DNA of 64,000 nucleotides from Cupriavidus pinatubonensis (lineage in GTDB: Bacteria > Pseudomonadota > Gammaproteobacteria > Burkholderiales > Burkholderiaceae). Location of the stretch: assembly GCF_019602855.1 (NCBI RefSeq), contig NZ_CP080769.1, positions 434,001-498,000 of the forward strand, in the 5' to 3' direction. Position 1 is the stretch's first letter, and every line of letters begins with the position of its first letter. Positions 35,601 to 42,965 of the stretch are shown here, one piece after another. The notes below the pieces were generated by a model. The model worked only from the letters and a program-made list of their open reading frames with translations, did not search any database and was not told the DNA's origin. A program made the translations under genes and the position numbers.

Positions 35601-35648
35601 GATACCACGTCATATGGGGGAAAGAGCGCGCTCTACAATCTGCGCTGA
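34359..35648 (+). CDS. eno: Enolase, copy 1
   Basis: A 429-residue enolase with full catalytic equipment: SGASTGSREAIELRDGD, the Glu residues in VGDEGGFAPNF, the metal Asp in ALDCAASEF, VSIEDGMAEGDWDGW and LVGDDLFVTN, the catalytic Lys in ILIKINQIGTLTET, and HRSGETEDSTIAD. It converts 2-phosphoglycerate to phosphoenolpyruvate. The first 1242 bases read as identical, including the start codon, to the enolase at 49321-50628. The last 15 codons differ, ending in the usual SYGGKSALYNLR. No Shine-Dalgarno sequence is visible. Codons are strongly GC-rich compared with pyk1 just upstream, so the coding sequence appears to come from a housekeeping-type gene. Confidence 0.96.
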   Translation: MTAIVDIIGREVLDSRGNPTVECDVLLESGVMGRAAVPSGASTGSREAIELRDGDKSRYLGKGVLKAVEHINTEIAEAIMGLDASEQAFVDRTLIELDGTENKGRLGANAMLAVSMAVAKAAAEEAGLPLYRYFGGSGAMQMPVPMMNIVNGGAHANNSLDIQEFMIMPVSQPSFREALRCGAEIFHALKKILADKGMSTAVGDEGGFAPNFSSNEECLNTIVQAVEKAGYRMGEDVLLALDCAASEFYHEAEDVYVLEGEGLKLSSTQFADYLANLCDKFPIVSIEDGMAEGDWDGWKTLTDKLGKRVQLVGDDLFVTNTKILKEGIEKGIGNSILIKINQIGTLTETFAAIEMAKRAGYTAVISHRSGETEDSTIADIAVGTNAGQIKTGSLSRSDRIAKYNQLLRIEEALGDTTSYGGKSALYNLR

Positions 35649-35762
35649 GCAACCATAGGACCGGGTGCCCGCGCCACTTCGCGAGACGTTGGCACTTGTC
35701 GAATGGAAAGCCGCCGCGGATTGCCCCGCGCGTCCAGGCTTGTCTCTTGCGGGACCCTTCGA

Positions 35763-35818
35763 CCTCGCCTGCGAAAGGCGAGGCGTACTGCCCGGCTGCG
35801 GCCCTTTCGCCGCAGGCC
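35763..35818. terminator. Two GC-rich hairpins between convergent eno1 and dehydrogenase genes
   Basis: CCTCGCC (35763-35769) pairs with GGCGAGG (35777-35783), and CTGCGGC (35796-35802) pairs with GCCGCAG (35809-35815). They lie between two convergent stop codons, as expected for bidirectional termination, although neither has a clear T-run. Confidence 0.5.
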
Positions 35819-35833
35819 CCAGAAATTAGCGAC

Positions 35834-36664
35834 CTAGGTGATACGCCGGATGCTATCCGCAATCTCCTCCCGGTCGAACACTTTGATCCAATCGCTTCGC
35901 ATCAAACGCGGCTTGCCGAATTCGATTGCCTTGTTGCAGGCATCCGAAAACGCTCCCGGGATCTCGTTGAAGATCACGGCGCCGAGAATATTCATGTGCC
36001 CGAGCAGGAAGTCGCGTGCGGCCTCGGCGGGAACACCGCGGCGAACCGTTTCGTCCATGGCATCACGCATGACCTGGAGCAGGGTTGCGCAAACGGTCTC
36101 AGACAGGCCTGGCTCCAGTATCGCCATCTGTTCCACGGTCAGACGATAGGAACGGAGGATCGGCGCATAGATGACCTTGGCCACTTCTTCCCCGAGGTCA
36201 AACGCTTCCTCCGGACCCTGCATCAACGCGCTGGTAATGGATTGCTTGGCCGCGCCACCACCGAAGTAGTCCCGTCGCGCTTCAGGCTCGGTCTCGTCGT
36301 TGTAGATCGGCGGATGACACGGATGTGCAACGAAGTAGACAAGGTCCGGCCGATCAGGCAAATGGCCCGCAAAAGGCGCGGCGGCATCCAGTGTCATAAC
36401 CATGGTGCCAGCCGGCAGCTTTGGCGCGATCTCGGCTGCGATCTTTCCAATGATCGTGTCCGGGATCGCGAGAATCACCACGTCTACGCCATCAAGTGCC
36501 GCGTCGGTGCTCACACACTCGATGCCGAGCTCGTCACGGAGGCGCTGTTGGCCCTTTTGACTGACTTCTACGTGGCTGACCCGATAGTCCGACTTCAGCA
36601 GATTTTTTGCCAGGCGAACTCCCATTTTCCCGCCTGCCCCGAACAGCGCGATCTTCTCTTTCAC
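35834..36664 (-). CDS. 6-phosphogluconate dehydrogenase-like protein, D-apionate oxidoisomerase type
   Basis: A 276-residue protein. KIALFGAGGKMGVRLAKNLLKSDYRVSHVEVS is the nucleotide-binding domain with GAGGKMG, and AAEIAPKLPAGTMVMTLDAAAPFAGHLP and VYFVAHPCHPPIYNDET form the substrate pocket; an all-alpha C-terminal domain follows. This arrangement matches what I recall of D-apionate oxidoisomerase (ApnO), which makes 3-oxo-isoapionate. The idea is supported by a DUF1537 kinase and a RuBisCO-like protein in the same segment. Start: GTG 36664 has GGAG 6 bases upstream, which itself overlaps an alternative ATG at 36676. The operator repeat at 36742-36769 lies upstream. Other acid-sugar dehydrogenases of this superfamily remain possible. 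Confidence 0.75.
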   Translation of the reverse strand: MKEKIALFGAGGKMGVRLAKNLLKSDYRVSHVEVSQKGQQRLRDELGIECVSTDAALDGVDVVILAIPDTIIGKIAAEIAPKLPAGTMVMTLDAAAPFAGHLPDRPDLVYFVAHPCHPPIYNDETEPEARRDYFGGGAAKQSITSALMQGPEEAFDLGEEVAKVIYAPILRSYRLTVEQMAILEPGLSETVCATLLQVMRDAMDETVRRGVPAEAARDFLLGHMNILGAVIFNEIPGAFSDACNKAIEFGKPRLMRSDWIKVFDREEIADSIRRIT

Positions 36665-36741
36665 ATGTATCTCCATTGAATTCAATTCAGCCTTGCAGTC
36701 GATACCGACCGCGACGGCACCTACGCCCATCAGCTTGGTGC

Positions 36742-36769
36742 TGGTGTAATGGTATGATGACTACACCAA
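36742..36769 (+). promoter_or_regulatory. NanR-like operator before the oxidoisomerase-like gene
   Basis: GGTGTAAT (36743-36750) is followed directly by GGTATGAT (36751-36758). In addition TGGTGTA (36742-36748) and TACACCA (36762-36768) form a 7-bp inverted repeat. It lies about 80 bases upstream of the oxidoisomerase-like gene and downstream of the GntR gene. The core is identical to 26639-26621 read on the minus strand. Confidence 0.55.
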
Positions 36770-36845
36770 AAGTCCAAGTCGAAAAAGATGGGGGTTAACC
36801 CGGGCGGTAGGTGCGGCCAACCCGTTCGACGCGCAAAAACAAAAA

Positions 36846-36866
36846 GAGCGCCCGAAATGGGCGCTC
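36846..36866 (-). terminator. Rho-independent terminator of the GntR gene
   Basis: GAGCGCCC (36846-36853) pairs with GGGCGCTC (36859-36866) around GAAAT. On the minus strand the stem is followed by CTTTTTGTTTTTG, a good T-rich tail. It lies 25 bases beyond the GntR stop codon. Confidence 0.85.
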
Positions 36867-36890
36867 CGTGGCGTTACTGGAACGTAGAAG

Positions 36891-37619
36891 TCAGCTCAAT
36901 GTGACGCTCTCGCCCCGAATGGTCTTGTACAGCGCATTAGCGCGGGTCAAATGATCCTCCATGGCCTTGGCGGCGGCGTCTGCGTCCCGCCTGGCCACCG
37001 CTTCGACGACCTTTTGGTGTTCTTCAAGGGTCAGTTCTTCCGCGCCGGGGGCCCGAACGATGCCGCGATAATATTCCCTCGCCCATTGAAACACTGCCTC
37101 GACAATCGCGGGAAAGATGGGATTTCCCGTCGTTCGAGCTAGCTCACGATGAAACGCCATATCGCGGACAAGGAATTCCTCCGGATTTTGCTTCGCAGCC
37201 CTTTGCTCTTCGAGTCGCTTTCTCAGCAACTCGATGTCGCCGTCCGTGGCATTCAAGGCGGCGAGTCGCGCCATCCCGGTTTCGAGGAAGAGCCTGGCGC
37301 CCTTGAGATGTTCGAGCGAATGCGGATTGGACCGGAGAAGGTGCTGCGCGCCGGCTCCAATCTGCCGCATGAGGTGATCGGCCGTTGGAACGACTACGCG
37401 CGCACGTTCGCCGTGGACAATCTCGATGATACCCGCGCGCTCCAGAGACTGAAGCGCCTCTCGGATTGCAGGTCGTCCGACGCCATAGTGCTCCATCAGA
37501 TCCCGCTCGGCTGGCAATTGCTCTCCGGGCGCGATTTCTCCACTGCGAATCCGTTCGCTGAGTCGCTCAAGCACGTCTTCATACAGCCTGCGGCGCGGGA
37601 TCGGTTCAGGACTAACCAT
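36891..37619 (-). CDS. GntR-family regulator, FCD subgroup, NanR-like
   Basis: A 242-residue regulator. The DNA-binding part reads YEDVLERLSERIRSGEIAPGEQLPAERDLMEHYGVGRPAIREALQSLERAGIIEI followed by the wing HGERARVVVPTADHLMRQIG, closely resembling NanR. The FCD domain has RLFLETGMARLAALNATD, RDMAFHRELARTTGNPIF and LEEHQKVVEAVARRDADAA. NanR of E. coli binds GGTATA direct repeats, and GGTnTnAT repeats occur at several promoters here, including one just upstream of this gene. It has its own terminator and likely controls the adjacent acid-sugar genes. Confidence 0.9.
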   Translation of the reverse strand: MVSPEPIPRRRLYEDVLERLSERIRSGEIAPGEQLPAERDLMEHYGVGRPAIREALQSLERAGIIEIVHGERARVVVPTADHLMRQIGAGAQHLLRSNPHSLEHLKGARLFLETGMARLAALNATDGDIELLRKRLEEQRAAKQNPEEFLVRDMAFHRELARTTGNPIFPAIVEAVFQWAREYYRGIVRAPGAEELTLEEHQKVVEAVARRDADAAAKAMEDHLTRANALYKTIRGESVTLS

Positions 37620-37635
37620 TCAAGGCCTCTACTTT

Positions 37636-37660
37636 ATGTCATTAGACCAGTAGATGACAT
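37636..37660. promoter_or_regulatory. Inverted repeat and GGTCTAAT unit upstream of the GntR gene
   Basis: ATGTCAT (37636-37642) and ATGACAT (37654-37660) form an inverted repeat around an 11-base spacer. The minus strand of 37641-37648 reads GGTCTAAT, one unit of the family seen at the other operators. It lies 17 to 41 bases before the GntR start, a typical place for autoregulation. Confidence 0.5.
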
Positions 37661-37719
37661 GATAGCAGTTCGCCTCTCATCGCCCTTTGGGGGTTGAAAC
37701 GGCTCACCTTGGTGGCGGA

Positions 37720-38292
37720 TCAAATCCGCAGATATTCGCCGGTGAGCGCATCTCGAATCGGAGTCGGTCGCTCCGCTCCACCCAGTTCACCATTTATGAT
37801 CGCCCCCAATCGGTCGTCAAAATACTCACGTACCCGCGATGCGGACGTGGCGGGCGGCAAGCCGTGCGGATTGGCGCTGGTGGATACGATGGGCCCTCCG
37901 AACGTCCGACAAATATCCGCAGCGACGGGATGTGCGGTCACACGTAGCGCGATGCCGGTGTGGCGGCCTACCAGCCAGGCTGGCACCCTTGAGGAAGCGG
38001 GGAATATCCAGGTAGAGGGCCCCGGCCATTGCGCGCAGATGGCGTCGACTCGGCTGGGGGCAATCTTGTTGAAATCAATGTAGGGCGCCACCTGATCGAA
38101 GCTGGACCCGATCAACAAAAAGCCCTGCCCCGGACTTCGATTCTTTAGTGCAAACACTTCCTGTACCGCAGCTTGGGCCAAAGGATTGCACCCCAAGCCG
38201 AAGACGGACTCTGTCGGATAGGCGATGACCCGCTCTTCACGCAGCGCCTTGCACGCCAGTTCGATCTCATTACTCAAGACGTTCGCGTCCAT
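37720..38292 (-). CDS. tsaC: Sua5/YciO/YrdC-family protein (TsaC-like)
   Basis: A 190-residue YrdC-domain protein: RVIAYPTESVFGLGCNPLAQAAVQEVFALKNRSPGQGFLLIGSS at the N-terminus, TWIFPASSRVPAWLVGRHTGIALRVTAHPVAADIC in the core, and GPIVSTSANPHGLPPATSASRVREYF at the end. The length and these motifs are those of TsaC, which makes threonylcarbamoyl-AMP for the t6A37 tRNA modification. In a catabolic segment it is out of place. It lies between the GntR gene and the TRAP terminator and has no matching partner genes. It may be a second copy or a moonlighting relative. Confidence 0.85.
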   Translation of the reverse strand: MDANVLSNEIELACKALREERVIAYPTESVFGLGCNPLAQAAVQEVFALKNRSPGQGFLLIGSSFDQVAPYIDFNKIAPSRVDAICAQWPGPSTWIFPASSRVPAWLVGRHTGIALRVTAHPVAADICRTFGGPIVSTSANPHGLPPATSASRVREYFDDRLGAIINGELGGAERPTPIRDALTGEYLRI

Positions 38293-38339
38293 TCGCTCTC
38301 AATTTATTGTCCGGCATGCAAAGTCAGGCAGCCGCCGCC

Positions 38340-38381
38340 AAACAAAAAACACAGCCGGAGCCATCGAAGATGGGTCCGGCT
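38340..38381 (-). terminator. Rho-independent terminator of the TRAP/RuBisCO-like operon
   Basis: Read on the minus strand, AGCCGGA-cc-CATC pairs with GATG-gc-TCCGGCT around TTC (38381-38353), followed by GTGTTTTTTGTTTGG. It lies about 60 bases after the dctP stop and would end the transcript that begins at 45931. Confidence 0.85.
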
Positions 38382-38438
38382 AAAATTCACCATGGAGAAT
38401 GCAAAAACCGTGGCGCTAAACGCACTACGCGTTACCCA

Positions 38439-39452
38439 TCAGGTCAGCTTGCCCGCGGTGGCTTCCACGAGGGCCCATAATTCCTCGCCATACTTGGCCC
38501 GCCACTCCTTGTAGAAGCCAGCCTTCTTCAGTGCGTCCTGGAACGGTGCCGTATCCACTTTGTTAAAAATAACCCCCTTGGCTGCAATCTGCTCCTGGAA
38601 GGTTGACGTCAACTTGAGCATGTCCTCGCGCTCTCCCAGCGCGGCCGCATTGAGGTTATTGGTGAGGATGGTCTTCAAATCCTGTGGCAGTCCTTCGAAG
38701 GCCCTCCGGTTGGCCACACAAAAGAATCCGTCCCACATATGGCCAGTCATGGAACAGTACTTCTGCACCTCAAAGAGCTTCGCAGTATAGATATTGGCCA
38801 GCGAATTCTCTTGACCATCCACGAGCTTGGTCTGCAGAGCAGAATAGACCTCGTTGAAGTTGATACTGGCCGGCGCCGCACCAAAGGCCTTGAACATCGA
38901 CGTCCACAGCGCCCCCACAGGGACGCGGATCTTGAGGTTCTTCAGGTCTTCCGGCGTCTTGATGGGTTTCGTGCTGGTCGTGACATTACGGAATCCGTTG
39001 TCCCACATCTTGTCGAACGGAACAATGCCTGCTTTAGTGATCTGGTTGCGGACGTACTTGCCCAGGTCACCGTCCATCGCACGCCATACAGCGGGGTAGT
39101 CGGGGAACAAGAAGCCAAGCCCATAAACCGATGCCGATGGGATCAAGGTCGACAGCACATTGATGCCGGAGTTGAGAAAGAGCTCAAGGCCGCCGGTACG
39201 GAGCTGTGCCAGCATATCGGTGTCCCCACCCAACTGATTGTTGGGAAACACCCTCACCTCGAGCCGACCGCCCGACTCTTTGAGAATCTTCGCAGCCGCT
39301 TCCTTGGCGCGCGCAGTAATCGGGTGGCTTTCCGCCAGATTGAATCCAAATTTGAAGGTGTACTGCGGCGCGGCACTAGCAAGCCGTGGCATTGCAAGTG
39401 ATGCCGCTGCGGTGCCCAACCCAATCGTAAAGTTTCGACGGCTAATTTTCAC
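38439..39452 (-). CDS. dctP: TRAP transporter solute-binding protein DctP
   Basis: A 337-residue periplasmic receptor. The N-terminus MKISRRNFTIGLGTAAASLAMPRLASA has a twin-Arg motif (SRRNF), so export by Tat is possible. The mature part shows YTFKFGFNLAESHPITARAKEAAAKILKESGGRLEVRVFPNNQLGGD, PIKTPEDLKNLKIRVP with the ligand-binding Arg, and GAAPASINFNEVYSALQTKLVDGQEN, all DctP hallmarks. Start: GTG 39452 lies 5 bases after GGAGG, which overlaps a weaker ATG at 39464. It follows the fused membrane subunit gene and ends the operon. The ligand is probably an acid sugar, judged from the operon. Confidence 0.9.
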   Translation of the reverse strand: MKISRRNFTIGLGTAAASLAMPRLASAAPQYTFKFGFNLAESHPITARAKEAAAKILKESGGRLEVRVFPNNQLGGDTDMLAQLRTGGLELFLNSGINVLSTLIPSASVYGLGFLFPDYPAVWRAMDGDLGKYVRNQITKAGIVPFDKMWDNGFRNVTTSTKPIKTPEDLKNLKIRVPVGALWTSMFKAFGAAPASINFNEVYSALQTKLVDGQENSLANIYTAKLFEVQKYCSMTGHMWDGFFCVANRRAFEGLPQDLKTILTNNLNAAALGEREDMLKLTSTFQEQIAAKGVIFNKVDTAPFQDALKKAGFYKEWRAKYGEELWALVEATAGKLT

Positions 39453-39484
39453 TTTTGCCTCCATTGACGGTTTCTATTTCTCGA

Positions 39485-41371
39485 TTACAGCAACCCGATG
39501 GACAGCCATGGGAATACCGCGACCAGGACGAGACCGACGACCATCGCGATAACGTATCCGATAATCGGCCTCATACCCTTATCGGGGTTCACCTTGGCAA
39601 TCGCACTTGCAGCGTAATACCCCACACCGAACGGCGGCGCGAACAGGCCGATCCCCATTGCGAGCACGACGACCATGGAATAATGCACTTCGTTAATGCC
39701 AACGGCGCGCGCGACGGGGAATAAGAGCGGTCCGAAGAGCACGATCGCAGGAATGCCTTCCAACACACTTCCCAGAATGACGAACGCCAGGATGGACACA
39801 GCGAGGAACACTGCGCCGCCGCCGGGAAGACCGCTCATCATCTGCGCCAGCGCAGTCGAAAAACCAGACTGAGTCAGCGCCCACGCCATCCCGGTTGCGG
39901 TACCGATGATCAGGAGAATCGCGCCCGACAGCGACGCCGTCTCCACGAGCATGGGTCCGATGCGCTTCCAATCGAACTGCCGATAGAACAGAATGCCGAC
40001 AACCACCGAGTAGACAATGCCGATGGTCGAAACTTCCGTCGCCGTTGCCACACCCTCCACCACAGCGGCCCGGATCACGAACGGCAAGGCAATTGCGGGA
40101 ACCGCAAGGCCAAACGCCTTGAGACTGGCGCGGCGAGCGCCGGGACCCGCTTCCGTGCGCGGAGCGACGACTTCGTGACGATTCCGCCAGTAGACCACGC
40201 CACAAAGCATCACACCCAGCACCAGCGCGGGAATCATGCCACCGGTGAACAGGGCTGAGATGGACACCCCTGTGACGGAGCCAATCGTCAGCAGCACAAT
40301 ACTGGGCGGAATGGTCTCTGTCTGTGCGCCGGTCGCGGCGAGCAGCGCAACCAGGTCCCCTTCTTTCGCGCCGCGTTGCTTCATTTCCGGAAGCAAAACC
40401 GGGGCGATGGCAGCCATGTCCGCCGCCTTCGATCCCGAGATGCCCGACACCAGGTACATGGCACCCACGAGCACATAATGCAGGCCGCCTCGAACGTGGC
40501 TCAGCAGGCTAGCGAGGAAGCCGACCATCGCCCGGGCCATGCCATTCATCTCGATGAGCTGGCCGAGGAAGACGAACAGCGGAATGGCCAACAGAATCAA
40601 GTGGCTCACACCTTCGTCGATGCGGCCAACGATCACTTCCGTGGGGGTCGAAGTCGTCAGACTGAGGTAGCCGAGGGTCGCCGTGGCGAATGAGAACGCG
40701 ATCGGTACACCGGAAAACACGCACGCGCCGACGATGCCAACGAAGAAAATCACCAGATTCACGTTGCCAAGCTGGCCGAACACCGGCTGCAGCAACCACA
40801 GTGCCCCAGCCGCAAGGATCGAGGCCGCTACTGCCAGGACGGTCTGCCTGGCCGCGCCTTGGCGAATCAGACGAATGAAGCAGAACACAGCCATTAAGAT
40901 GAAGCCGGCCGCAATCGCCGACGCGCGCCACGTGTTCTGGATGTCCAGCGCGGGGGTACGAATAAACGCCTCCTCCTCGACGTAGTGCAGGATGGCCGGC
41001 GAAATCAGCACGATGAACAGCAGCGAGGTCGTCAGTGCAAACGCCTCGAGGAAGCTTCGGGTCTTCGGCGATGCCCGGCTGACCATGGCGGTCATGCGCA
41101 TATGCTCACCACGCTGGAACGCGACAGCCGAGCCGATCATCGCGAGCCAGAGGAACAAGATCGAGGCGACTTCATCGGCCCAAACCAAAGGCAGATGCAG
41201 CGCGTATCGCGACACGACGCTCGCGAGCAGCACAATCACTTCGGCTGCCACAAGAATGGCCGCTACTGTTTCAACCGCGAGCACGAGCGCTCGCTCGGCC
41301 GTAAGTAGACTTCGAGAGCCAGAGCCGCTGTGTAGCGCGGCATCTGGCTTCGTCGAACGAACCGTGTCCAT
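39485..41371 (-). CDS. Fused TRAP transporter membrane protein DctQM
   Basis: A 628-residue protein. Residues about 25-170 are a DctQ-type domain of four membrane segments, with VVSRYALHLPLVWADEVASILFLWLAMIGSAVAFQRGEHMRM. The rest is the DctM-type permease, with PLFVFLGQLIEMNGMARAMV, SGSKAADMAAIAPVLLPEMKQRGA and GATGAQTETIPPS-like loops near residue 350. Fused QM subunits are a known TRAP variant. It uses an ion gradient to import the ligand bound by DctP. The start at 41371 is fixed by GGAGACAGAC. It begins 205 bases after the DUF1537 kinase stop and is followed 32 bases later by dctP. Confidence 0.92.
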   Translation of the reverse strand: MDTVRSTKPDAALHSGSGSRSLLTAERALVLAVETVAAILVAAEVIVLLASVVSRYALHLPLVWADEVASILFLWLAMIGSAVAFQRGEHMRMTAMVSRASPKTRSFLEAFALTTSLLFIVLISPAILHYVEEEAFIRTPALDIQNTWRASAIAAGFILMAVFCFIRLIRQGAARQTVLAVAASILAAGALWLLQPVFGQLGNVNLVIFFVGIVGACVFSGVPIAFSFATATLGYLSLTTSTPTEVIVGRIDEGVSHLILLAIPLFVFLGQLIEMNGMARAMVGFLASLLSHVRGGLHYVLVGAMYLVSGISGSKAADMAAIAPVLLPEMKQRGAKEGDLVALLAATGAQTETIPPSIVLLTIGSVTGVSISALFTGGMIPALVLGVMLCGVVYWRNRHEVVAPRTEAGPGARRASLKAFGLAVPAIALPFVIRAAVVEGVATATEVSTIGIVYSVVVGILFYRQFDWKRIGPMLVETASLSGAILLIIGTATGMAWALTQSGFSTALAQMMSGLPGGGAVFLAVSILAFVILGSVLEGIPAIVLFGPLLFPVARAVGINEVHYSMVVVLAMGIGLFAPPFGVGYYAASAIAKVNPDKGMRPIIGYVIAMVVGLVLVAVFPWLSIGLL

Positions 41372-41576
41372 TGTCTGTCTCCTATGTGAATCTGTTTTAT
41401 CGTGACTCTGGTGCATGCGCTGATCTTTCATCGAGCACGGGTACGGTCACGTTGTAAGCATGTCATCGGTGTCGGAACTCGCCCACCCGTACTGTTTACT
41501 GAGGCTTTCTCAACTGGTTAAGCCCGAGGCACCGTTGTTGTCTCTCTTTGTGCCCCGGCCACTCCTGATATGGGCG

Positions 41577-42965
41577 TTACCTCTGGATACCGCGTCGCCC
41601 CTCCTCAAAGAAGTTCAGATTGCCCATCTGGCCGCCTTTCAAGGCGACCTCCAGGCCGTCAAGCGATGGCGACTTGGAAATCAAGCGGCACAACGGCGCA
41701 CCCGGAGCAAGCCGAGCGCTGACCATCAATGCGTCCGCGCCGACCACCTGCATAATCTGGCTGGAGGTGTCACCGCCTGCGATTAGCAGACGGCGAAGCT
41801 CGACGCGATCCATGATCTCGCGGGTCAGGTTCCCAAGGCCGACGCCGAGGAGCCGACCGCCCTCGTGCCGCGCCTGGGCGGCGCTCGCGCCATCACGCTG
41901 CATGTAGGCCAACATCTCGGCGATCCGCGGATCGCCGGGCCCTTTTGCGGTATGGACCAACACGCTCTTGCCCGCCTTCAGCGCGACGACGGCGCTGCCG
42001 ACGGCTTCCTCGACCTCGGCCTCCCACTTCCCATCGTCGACGAGATTGCGGGCGTTCACGGCAATCAGCTCGAACCCGCTCTCTCGCGCCCGTTCGATCT
42101 GCCGTGCCGTCAGCGCCGAGCCGCTGCCGGAAATGGCAAGCACTTGGTTCACTGCCGTCGCCGCAGGCATGGCAGGAACACTCTGCGTCGACGCTCCCCA
42201 GGCACGGGTCAACGCAAATTCAACCCCGGACGATCCAACCACGAAGGAAGGGCGAGCGCCTTGGTTACTGATACGCACCAATTGCTTTCCGACCGCACTC
42301 ATGTGGCCTTCATTCGCACCATCAAAGAGGACGGCATCTGTCTGCGCATCCCACAGACGGTCACAGTGCTCGTCGAGGCGCTCCCCGGCTGACTCAAGGT
42401 CTCCGTAGGTTAGGCGCCCAAACGTCATGGGCGACTGGTTGGCGAGGTGTACGGCCAAGTCCGACTCACGCATTGGCGTGACGGGGTGGACACTCATGAT
42501 CGGATGACGATCGATGCGATACACGTTGCCGTCAGTCGCCGACGCCGCAAACAGATTGCCGAACACGCAGTAGCGTCGCAAGGACGGATTGGCCCCAACC
42601 ACGGCAATCGGACCGGCCGCGAAATGCCCCGAGTCACGCGCCAGACGCATGGCGTGCCCGATGTTGCCAATCTCCGCCGAGCTATCGAAGGTCGAACAGA
42701 CCTTGTAATGAACAACTGCCGGGTCCAACTCCACGAGGCTGCGATACAGTCGTGGAAGATGGGTATCCATTTCCTGTGGCGTCATGCCTCGGCTATCACC
42801 GGCAATGCCTACCGCATCCAGGCCTTCGAACCGGCCGACTAGCTCCTTCGACGGCTGACGAAGAAACAACACGCAGCGCAGTCCGGCCATTGCCAGCATT
42901 TCCAGGGCATCCGTCGACCCGGTAAAGTCGTCGCCCAGGAACGCAACCTTGAGTTTGGATTTCAT
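41577..42965 (-). CDS. DUF1537 acid-sugar kinase, 3-oxo-isoapionate kinase (OiaK) type
   Basis: A 462-residue protein of the four-carbon acid sugar kinase family. KVAFLGDDFTGSTDALEMLAMAGLRCVLFL is the N-terminal substrate domain, HYKVCSTFDSSAEIGNIGHAMRLA follows, and the C-terminal nucleotide domain has LLIAGGDTSSQIMQVVGADALM, APGAPLCRLIS and LEVALKGGQMGNLNFFEE. The STDAL form of the first motif differs from the GTDLA form in OtnK at 47999. The ATG overlaps the stop of the RuBisCO-like gene as ATGA. Known kinases next to such proteins phosphorylate 3-oxo-isoapionate, so that is the leading hypothesis. Confidence 0.85.
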   Translation of the reverse strand: MKSKLKVAFLGDDFTGSTDALEMLAMAGLRCVLFLRQPSKELVGRFEGLDAVGIAGDSRGMTPQEMDTHLPRLYRSLVELDPAVVHYKVCSTFDSSAEIGNIGHAMRLARDSGHFAAGPIAVVGANPSLRRYCVFGNLFAASATDGNVYRIDRHPIMSVHPVTPMRESDLAVHLANQSPMTFGRLTYGDLESAGERLDEHCDRLWDAQTDAVLFDGANEGHMSAVGKQLVRISNQGARPSFVVGSSGVEFALTRAWGASTQSVPAMPAATAVNQVLAISGSGSALTARQIERARESGFELIAVNARNLVDDGKWEAEVEEAVGSAVVALKAGKSVLVHTAKGPGDPRIAEMLAYMQRDGASAAQARHEGGRLLGVGLGNLTREIMDRVELRRLLIAGGDTSSQIMQVVGADALMVSARLAPGAPLCRLISKSPSLDGLEVALKGGQMGNLNFFEEGRRGIQR

